Shown here: positions 6,801 through 10,746 of the stretch, piece by piece | Layout: every line of letters begins with the position of its first letter | Position numbering within the stretch: position 1 is the stretch's first letter | NCBI GenBank assembly: GCA_030024065.1 | Contig: JASEIE010000116.1 | Location: forward strand, 1-10,746 | DNA length: 10,746 nucleotides | Direction: 5' to 3' | From: Thermodesulfobacteriota bacterium | Lineage (GTDB): Bacteria; Desulfobacterota; BSN033; UBA1163 | Position numbers and translations under genes: made by a program | Notes under the pieces: generated by a model | The model's database searches: none | The model's input: the letters and a program-made list of their open reading frames with translations, nothing else | Told to the model about the DNA's origin: nothing

Positions 6801-7461
6801 TGTCTTCAATCGTTCCTGAGATAGAGAACCTGCCTTCCTTTTTGGAGTGGAGGATCTTTCCGCTCATGTGAAAAGGAAAGGATTTGCGGAAAGAGGCTTT
6901 TGAGATACGGAGATCGAAGGATCGGATCTCCGTTGAAAGGGGGGAACCATCAATGCTTTCATCTGAAAAAGAGATCTCTCCGGATCGAATGGATAGGGAG
7001 CCTCCGAAGAGGGTGGAGAGAATCTGAATCATCTTCTGCCGGGAAGACTTCAACTCCTCTCCGGTTAAGGGGGCGCCGGAAAAATTGAATCTTCCGTTTC
7101 TGTCCCGGAAGAGATGAGCCTTGGGTTTCTCAAGGGTGATGCGTTTCCACTTGACCTCTCTTCTCAGGAGGGGAAGAATCTTCGCTGTTAAAATCAACCT
7201 GTTGGATTGAAAGAGATCGAAGGATTGGGAGCGGTCCTTTATTCGGAAGTCTTCGAAGGCAATTCCTATCCCACCCCAGAAACCGATTTTTGCCTTTCCA
7301 AAGGTGACTTCCCTGCCGAGGTGAAAGGTCAAAGATTTTTGAAGGGCGTTACGGTAGAGGTTGGGGTCGAAGAGATAATGGATGGTCCAGAACAGGAGTA
7401 TTCCCACGACCACAACGGGGATCAGGATCCATAGAAGAAATTTTTTGCTATGATGACTCAT
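3856..7461 (-). CDS. AsmA-like large envelope protein
   Basis: This 1201-residue protein has one N-terminal membrane anchor (about residues 8-30) and a very long predicted beta-rich periplasmic part. The start (membrane helix, then FDPNLYRNALQ and the LGREVTFGKAKIG stretch) is typical of AsmA. The end, about 1040-1180, resembles the AsmA-like C-terminal domain, with the run HPLGTVDMVLSHIPIAGYI. Relatives (AsmA, YhdP, TamB) are thought to form a lipid-conducting groove between inner and outer membranes; I infer a similar role. Similar modules recur inside: SLSGTGQLSF near 664 and NLAGSAELRL near 780, each after a 'DLK...LLP/LFP' segment. Residues 496-528 are encoded by a palindromic insertion, and 862-877 may be another. 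The ATG at 7461 has only a weak ribosome-binding site. It is shorter than fused or full YhdP-type proteins but far longer than E. coli AsmA (about 617 residues). Confidence 0.85.
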   Translation of the reverse strand: MSHHSKKFLLWILIPVVVVGILLFWTIHYLFDPNLYRNALQKSLTFHLGREVTFGKAKIGFWGGIGIAFEDFRIKDRSQSFDLFQSNRLILTAKILPLLRREVKWKRITLEKPKAHLFRDRNGRFNFSGAPLTGEELKSSRQKMIQILSTLFGGSLSIRSGEISFSDESIDGSPLSTEIRSFDLRISKASFRKSFPFHMSGKILHSKKEGRFSISGTIEDINEEMDIAKGRVKAEGEVKNLEVFHFWPYFKTLLPMNKIAGTLDLKGRYQGDLSGPFKASVRIQFRDVAYDHPKVFAYLFTPKWLNLDLHADYDRSTFKISQFSIELPEIKIKGKGRIYGIGTKEMGLDAEASSGSFDLSDGRRFIPFRIITPSVSDALFRAEGSGPVQILSVRLSGKIPEIEHCDQLQYAHTLMVEMRINGTRLKLPWNLPALEGLKGHLLFKGGHLNLKEVEGRVFHSSIDRAHGIFYELLQVPTLEIHSEGRLDLSDLPSLVNPVRNSSGALNPAGINLKCNPAAEQRGIISNGVKTDAFDRDSEEALAPISSLSGRAQYQISLNGKLKAPLHFKHQGGYLLSRVHLTHSQIPFPIQIDEGKLNLSNDDLQWSGAKVEFGNSSFLMGGSWKTGGAFEITAKGKADLKTLLALSQSPLLPEETRSKAEEIKSLSGTGQLSFKGRRATLHQPFFYELEFAPKEVSLLLKGASDPLLFREGSLFLSNLGTAFSKLKIQSLNSSLSFDGTVKQGELNLLTSGSIDLKNIHAMLQLPLFPDSMRTPADEIQNLAGSAELRLNWSGRAEDGVRAIREGEIRLKGVSLRHPKIPAPLSQIEGRILFSPQQIRCDGLKGKLGDSSLTLTSVSTRLASPAKAGTIKADSGVTRRLSFQFSSSHLDLDSLFPEREKKTPTSFEMLRKWLSSWAIEGKVDIEQAKYRNLHCQDLKFEMKMVDGKLLIHPFQLKANGGDLWGEGWIEPAGKGIRFEIKPRLSNMEAVSFLRTLLPKGEEEKIWVTGRIYIDKVELRGEGEDFQRVKESLKGGLRLELENGVIERGNILAKIFSILNVSQLFKGRLPDLKTKGLPYHRISSNIEVKEGVASTGDFLVDSDAMRITIIGKIDLGKHLIDAKIGVHPLGTVDMVLSHIPIAGYILTGKEKAFLSYVYEVKGDLDDPKIEAIPFKSIGEGLLGIFKRLLETPLRPFQKNDSPKK
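4839..4877. repeat. Possible second palindromic insertion in the AsmA-like gene
   Basis: CCTGC (4862-4866) pairs with GCAGG (4871-4875), and the outer CCCCTG (4839-4844) pairs with CAGGGG (4872-4877) as an alternative fold. The encoded stretch, SPAKAGTIKADSGVTR (residues 862-877), is poor in the alternating hydrophobic pattern around it and resembles the coding reading of the common 'cctgc..gcagg' hairpin repeats. Evidence is modest. Confidence 0.3.
5876..5980. repeat. Compound palindromic repeat inserted in frame in the AsmA-like gene
   Basis: The outer arms CCCCGTTAGAAAT (5880-5892) and ATTTCTAACGGGG (5962-5974) are perfect 13-bp inverted repeats. Inside are two hairpins: CCCCGCTGC-TCT-GCAGCGGGG (5897-5917), and a 13-bp stem with one G-T pair, 5932-5944 with 5952-5964. 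The word TTTACC occurs at both flanks (5876-5881 and 5975-5980), exactly 99 bp apart, as expected for a target duplication. 99 bases is 33 codons, so the reading frame is kept; the element encodes residues 496-528 (NPVRNSSGALNPAG... to ...ISNGV). It resembles in principle the Rickettsia palindromic elements that insert within genes. Confidence 0.8.
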
Positions 7462-7490
7462 CGTTTTTGCTTGTTGAAAGGGTTTCTTAA

Positions 7491-7616
7491 AATGCGGATT
7501 TCGGATTGCGGATTTCGGAATAAATTAATGAAGTTTCAAGTTTAAAGTTTTTACTCAAAACATCGATCCTGTCATTTGGAGCATGATTTTAATTCCGCAC
7601 TCCGCATTCCGCAATT
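7491..7616. repeat. Repeat-rich spacer between comF and the AsmA-like gene
   Basis: The 158-base gap 7462-7619 has no gene. The left arm (7491-7521) holds two copies of tgcggatttcgga (7493-7505 and 7507-7519). The right arm (7591-7616) holds three copies of the t/ctccgca type (aattccgcac, tccgcattcc, gcaatt) and is roughly the reverse complement of the left arm, so a long imperfect hairpin can form. Between them, aagttt repeats three times with 7-8 base spacing (7531-7550). The right arm starts 4 bases past the comF stop and may limit transcription downstream. Confidence 0.55.
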
Positions 7617-7619
7617 CAT

Positions 7620-8348
7620 TTATGGGTTCTTGAGGGCATGGGCGATGGTGAAAACATCGACCCTCTTCGCCCCTGCTGTTAGCAACACCTTTGAACATTC
7701 ATTGACCGTCGCACCGGTAGTGAAAACATCATCCACTAAAAGGATCTTCTTTTCTTCCACTTCTTCTTTTCTCTGGATATGGAAGGAGCCTTTCACTCCC
7801 TTCTCCCTCTCCGTACCACTCAGGTCGATCTGGGGGACGGTGGGTCTCTTCTTTTGAAGCAGCCCCTTTTGGTACGGGATTCCGGTTCTCCGGCTTAACT
7901 CCTTTACAAGGAGAAGAACCTGGTTGAACCCCCGTTCCCTTAATCGCTTCGGGTGGAGAGGAACAGGGATGAGGAAGTCTAAAGATTTGGGATCCCAGTA
8001 ACGACGTAACCCCTCTGCCAATTGCCCTCCAAAGAAGGTCGTGAGGTGGGTCTTCTCCTCATATTTCCATCGATGGATTGCCTCTCTGAGAGGTCCTTCA
8101 TAATGTCCCAGAGCTCTTGCTATTGTAAAATATTTTTCCCTTGTCACACAAGCGCCGCATGGGTGGTTCTCGACTTCCCTGGAGACAAAGGGGATTCCGC
8201 AGATGGTGCAGAAGGGGGGGGTGATCCACTGGATCTTCGAGAGACAATCCGGGCAGATTCCCTGTTGACCTTCTTCTAAGAATCTCTCACAGCAGTGGCA
8301 TTGAGGCGGTAGCAGAAAACGGAAGAGTCTTTCGAAAAGGATTCGCAT
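7620..8348 (-). CDS. comF: ComF-family phosphoribosyltransferase-like protein
   Basis: This 242-residue protein has the two-part ComF layout. The N-terminal zinc-binding region has cysteines at 17, 19, 20, 32, 35, 47, 50, 64 and 67. The C-terminal type I phosphoribosyltransferase domain has the PRPP-binding loop VDDVFTTGAT at 205-214. The central PVPLHPKRLRERGFNQ stretch is the family signature. ComF proteins (GntX in E. coli) take part in DNA uptake during competence or in using external DNA; the exact activity is not settled, and no other competence gene is in the window. The gene begins 25 bases after the LapA-LapB-like gene and is probably the last of that operon. The ATG at 8348 has no strong ribosome-binding site. 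A six-codon frame (8369-8349) ends in TGA directly before this ATG, which could allow coupled translation. Confidence 0.92.
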   Translation of the reverse strand: MRILFERLFRFLLPPQCHCCERFLEEGQQGICPDCLSKIQWITPPFCTICGIPFVSREVENHPCGACVTREKYFTIARALGHYEGPLREAIHRWKYEEKTHLTTFFGGQLAEGLRRYWDPKSLDFLIPVPLHPKRLRERGFNQVLLLVKELSRRTGIPYQKGLLQKKRPTVPQIDLSGTEREKGVKGSFHIQRKEEVEEKKILLVDDVFTTGATVNECSKVLLTAGAKRVDVFTIAHALKNP

Positions 8349-8373
8349 TCATTCAAATTTCAGAGACATGTCC

Positions 8374-9753
8374 TTATTCCCCCTCGGGGGAGAAATAGGC
8401 CCTATCGGAATAGGGGCGAGAGGGAGGAAGCGGGGAGATAATCTTTTCAACCTCTTTGATCGAGTAGGTGCTCCACCGATGGCACTTGGGACAGTAGGCC
8501 ATCCATTCCTTCGACTCCTTTTCGCAGATGTTGCAGGTGAAGGGAAGATAGGAGGTCCCGCTCAATTCGAAGGTTTTCTCAAACTCCTGGGCTGCCCGGC
8601 TGAAATCTTTCTTATGAAGATAGATCTCCGCAAGTAATCTGTGGAGCGCTGGAAAGTCCTTCTGTCTTAAGCTGATCATATTGATCTCCTCAAGGGCTTC
8701 ATCCAGCATCTCCAACCTCAAGCAGAACTTGGCATAGAAGAAGGCGATCATCCAGTTCTCCGGATCGGCGCTCAATGTCTTTTGATAGATACGGAGCAGG
8801 GTGCTCGGATCTTCCCGGCTGAGATAGAGTTCTTCCAATCGGAGGATAAAGGTGATCGATTTGAATCGTCTGAAGCTCTTCCCCCAGACCTTTCCTGCGG
8901 AAGCCCATTTCCCCATCCGGAGATAGATATCGCCCAGCAATACGAAGCCGGGCTGAAAAGTCTTCTCCTCCCGGACGATCTCCTTGGCCCCTTTCAGGGC
9001 ATTCTCCAGATCCTCTTCTCCACCCCGGTTTAGAAGGTCCTTGGCATATTCATATTTTAAACCAAGATAGAAGAGGTTTTCCCCCTCTTCGGCTTGTTTT
9101 CCTTTGGCGAGTTTGAGAATCGACTTCTGGATCCGGATCGCCTCTTCCAATCTCCGGCTGTTCTGATAGATATCCCTTAAACTATTCAGGGCCTTGAGAT
9201 TCGATTCATCCAGACCGATGGCACGGTTTAAAGTTCGGATGGCTTCATCGAAGCGCTTCATTCGTTGATAGATTTCAGCCTGACGGAGAAGGATGTCCAC
9301 CTTCTTCGTGTCGATCCATCGCGCCCTCTCCAGCCAGTTGAGAGCCTCTTCGTCATTGCCCTCTTTGACCGATATCTCCGAGAGTTTTAAATAGAGATCT
9401 TTCTGGAGGGGATTGTTTCTCAGGACCTCTGCGAAGTGGGTTTTGGACTTGGCCAGATCCCCCCGGAGGAAATAGTCCATCCCCTTGTTCAACTCCTCCT
9501 GAATGGATTGTTCCTTCTTTCTCTGCCGGGTTTGGCGATAGTTCTGGATGGCCCGCTTGGCATCCCTCGTCAGGGTGCTGATGAAGACGAGCATGGCGCC
9601 CAGCACGAATGAGGTGATCATGAGGGTGGAGAGATCGGTGGGAAAAACCTTTCCAAAGAATTGGAATTTCACATCCAAAGGATTGGTCAGGGAGAGCCAG
9701 CAGAAGAGAGAGATCATAATCAGAATGATAATCAATAGCAGTTTTACCAACAT
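8374..9753 (-). CDS. LapA-LapB-like fusion: membrane-anchored TPR protein with C-terminal zinc ribbon
   Basis: The 459-residue protein begins with two membrane segments (about 3-21 and 41-61) joined by NPLDVKFQFFGKVFPTDLS, then a basic coiled stretch; this is the layout of LapA (DUF1049). From about 84 to 400 come TPR repeats. The end has a rubredoxin-like metal site, Cys407/Cys410 and Cys421/Cys424 (CNIC and CPKCHRWST), matching the end of E. coli LapB/YciM. In E. coli, LapA and LapB are separate neighbouring proteins; LapB works with the FtsH protease to control LpxC and so lipopolysaccharide synthesis. The domain reading is seen in the sequence; the lipopolysaccharide role is inferred. The ATG at 9753 is 3 bases past the preceding stop, with AGGGG immediately before it, so translation is probably coupled. 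No lpxC or ftsH gene is in the window. Confidence 0.85.
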   Translation of the reverse strand: MLVKLLLIIILIMISLFCWLSLTNPLDVKFQFFGKVFPTDLSTLMITSFVLGAMLVFISTLTRDAKRAIQNYRQTRQRKKEQSIQEELNKGMDYFLRGDLAKSKTHFAEVLRNNPLQKDLYLKLSEISVKEGNDEEALNWLERARWIDTKKVDILLRQAEIYQRMKRFDEAIRTLNRAIGLDESNLKALNSLRDIYQNSRRLEEAIRIQKSILKLAKGKQAEEGENLFYLGLKYEYAKDLLNRGGEEDLENALKGAKEIVREEKTFQPGFVLLGDIYLRMGKWASAGKVWGKSFRRFKSITFILRLEELYLSREDPSTLLRIYQKTLSADPENWMIAFFYAKFCLRLEMLDEALEEINMISLRQKDFPALHRLLAEIYLHKKDFSRAAQEFEKTFELSGTSYLPFTCNICEKESKEWMAYCPKCHRWSTYSIKEVEKIISPLPPSRPYSDRAYFSPEGE

Positions 9754-9756
9754 CCC

Positions 9757-10143
9757 CTATAATCCCCCCCTTTCCATCTTCGTCTGGCAGGCCACACAGT
9801 GCTTTGCGACCGGCCGGACCTCAAGCCTTTTCAAGCTAATAGGCTCTCCGCATTCTTCACAGGTTCCATAGGTGCTGCCCTTAATCCGATCCAGAGCTTC
9901 ATCCACCTCCTGGAGCCTCATCCGCTCATTCTCGTTGAGGCTGAGCAGGATCTGTTTATTATAGATATTGGCCGCCTCGTCTCCGATATCCTGAATCCCA
10001 TCCTGGCCCACCTCCTGGGAGGAGACATAAGTCTGTTTGACCTCGCCGACGATCTGTTCCCTCTCCTTGAGCAGAATCTTTTTAAATTGTCCCAGTGTTT
10101 TTCTGTCCATCTTTTTTTTTAAATTTGCCTTATCTTTCACCAA
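9757..10143 (-). CDS. DksA/TraR-family zinc-finger regulator
   Basis: The protein of about 128 residues has a helical N-terminal part with the coiled-coil tip motif DxxDxA (Asp52, Asp55, Ala57) and a C-terminal four-cysteine zinc finger (Cys95, Cys98, Cys116, Cys119; CEECGEPI and CVACQ). DksA proteins enter the secondary channel of RNA polymerase and, with ppGpp, adjust transcription in starvation. E. coli DksA has 151 residues; this one is somewhat shorter. The start is not certain: TTG at 10143 and GTG at 10140 are both served by AAGGAG (6 or 9 bases before), while the ATG at 10110 has no ribosome-binding site nearby. With the TTG, the gene overlaps rsfS by 14 bases. A run of nine A in the mRNA lies near the N-terminus, and a seven-G run lies near the stop; both are possible slippage sites. 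Confidence 0.9.
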   Translation of the reverse strand: MVKDKANLKKKMDRKTLGQFKKILLKEREQIVGEVKQTYVSSQEVGQDGIQDIGDEAANIYNKQILLSLNENERMRLQEVDEALDRIKGSTYGTCEECGEPISLKRLEVRPVAKHCVACQTKMERGGL

Positions 10144-10534
10144 TCTCCGCTCCTTTTTTCAGGTCGATGCGAGGCGCATCGTTCCATAACCCTTCTAAAT
10201 CATAGAACTCTCTTACAGGTTCCAGAAAGATGTGAACCACCACATCCTCATAATCCATCAGGACCCATTTCCCCTGCCCCGTTCCTTCCTGACCGAGAGG
10301 CCGGATTCCCATCTTCCCAAGGGTTTCCTCAATCGATCTGGCAATGGCCTGGACCTGACGATCCGATTTGCCGGTACAGAGGAGGAAGTAGTCCGTAAAA
10401 GAAGAGACCCCCTTCAACTCCAGAAGGACCGGATTCTCAGCCTTCTTTTCAATGGCTGCCCTCAAACAGAGGAGGGATTTTGTCTTTGAGTCGGTGGTCT
10501 TATCCTCCTGTAAGGACAATTTTGAGGTTAGCAT
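10130..10534 (-). CDS. rsfS: Ribosome silencing factor
   Basis: RsfS binds ribosomal protein uL14 and blocks joining of the two ribosomal subunits, lowering translation when nutrients are scarce. The 134-residue frame shows the family core: VSSFTDYFLLCTGKSDRQVQAI (about 43-64) and later VLMDYEDVVVHIF and REFYDLEGLW. It follows nadD, the usual partner in bacteria. The start is doubtful: the ATG at 10534 lies inside the -10 element of a good promoter (TATAATG), so an mRNA from that promoter would begin downstream of it. The next in-frame start is TTG at 10519, close to the expected transcript start. A perfect AGGAGG at 10509-10504 has no start codon in any frame within the usual distance. Transcripts reading through from nadD could still use the ATG. 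Confidence 0.92.
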   Translation of the reverse strand: MLTSKLSLQEDKTTDSKTKSLLCLRAAIEKKAENPVLLELKGVSSFTDYFLLCTGKSDRQVQAIARSIEETLGKMGIRPLGQEGTGQGKWVLMDYEDVVVHIFLEPVREFYDLEGLWNDAPRIDLKKGAEIGER

Positions 10535-10560
10535 TATACCAGAAAAAATAACAATGACAA
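10533..10560 (-). promoter_or_regulatory. Sigma70-type promoter at the rsfS start
   Basis: On the minus strand, TTGTCA (10560-10555; 5 of 6) is followed by 16 bases and TATAAT (10538-10533; 6 of 6). This is the best promoter match in the window. It would drive rsfS, the dksA-type gene, the LapA-LapB-like gene and comF. The expected start of transcription is near 10526, inside the annotated rsfS frame. Confidence 0.6.
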
Positions 10561-10597
10561 TAGAAAAATGAAAAAAAATGAAAAAATTTTTGCCCGG
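10561..10597 (-). other. A/T-rich spacer after nadD
   Basis: After the nadD stop the minus strand reads into runs of five to eight T (aaaaattttttc, ttttttttc, tttttc). There is no GC stem before them, so this is not a proper intrinsic terminator, though it may weaken read-through or act as an upstream element for the rsfS promoter. Confidence 0.3.
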
Positions 10598-10746
10598 TCA
10601 TCCCTTCTTCCGGTAAAGCCCGTGTTTATGGATATAGGCCTCGGTCTCGGGAGGGATGAGATACCTCACCGACTCTCCTCTCTCGATCAACTCCCGGACC
10701 TTCGTCGAGGAGATATCGAGGAAAGAGATCTCTTTGAAATAGAGAT
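10598..10746 (-). CDS. nadD: Nicotinate-nucleotide adenylyltransferase, C-terminal part
   Basis: NadD joins nicotinate mononucleotide and ATP to make deamido-NAD, a step in NAD synthesis. Only the last 48 codons are here; the rest lies beyond the window edge. The visible part has the conserved ISSTKVRELI stretch and the ending YLIPPETEAYIHKHGLYRK, both typical of NadD. The stop is TGA at 10600-10598. It precedes rsfS, which is the common nadD-rsfS order and supports both calls. The gene was found by reading the end of the window in the minus frame. Confidence 0.93.
   Translation of the reverse strand, partial: LYFKEISFLDISSTKVRELIERGESVRYLIPPETEAYIHKHGLYRKKG

Noticed and set aside
10561..10597. 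Intrinsic terminator of nadD
   Set aside because: There are T-runs but no GC-rich stem before them.

Overview
The window reads as chromosomal DNA from an anaerobic, Gram-negative bacterium. The gene content fits a deltaproteobacterial (Desulfobacterota-like) lineage, but this is inferred from gene types only. The clues are an oxygen-sensitive class III ribonucleotide reductase with its radical-SAM activase, two envelope genes (AsmA-like and LapA/LapB-like), and many short palindromic repeats between and inside genes. Every gene lies on the minus strand, so transcription runs from high to low coordinates.

Right part (10746 to 7620), in transcription order: the 3' end of nadD, rsfS (ribosome silencing factor), a DksA/TraR-type zinc-finger protein, a fused LapA-LapB-like membrane TPR protein, and a ComF-family phosphoribosyltransferase. 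The genes from rsfS to comF are close or overlapping (14-base overlap, then gaps of 3 and 25 bases), so they are probably one operon. A good sigma70-type promoter, TTGTCA-16-TATAAT, lies directly at the rsfS start and brings the annotated ATG into doubt.

Middle (7461 to 3856): one very large AsmA-like gene of 1201 codons. It carries a roughly 99-bp compound palindrome inserted in frame, which adds 33 residues. It is flanked on both sides by intergenic sequence sharing an 11-base repeat motif.

Left part (3740 to 1): an anaerobic dNTP-synthesis module in the order nrdD, a small CPxC redoxin, nrdG. Upstream of nrdD are two palindromes that match the NrdR box and sit exactly 31 bp apart, so NrdR repression is likely; the nrdR gene itself is not in the window. 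The gap between the redoxin gene and nrdG holds a nested inverted-repeat element of the 'cttcgacaggctcagg' type, and a fragment of the same repeat follows nrdG at the window edge.

I see no tRNA, rRNA, CRISPR array, transposase or phage gene, and no clearly new defence or mobile system. The points most worth checking are the in-frame palindromic insertion in the AsmA-like gene, the tandem NrdR boxes, the LapA-LapB fusion, and the conflict between promoter and start codon at rsfS.
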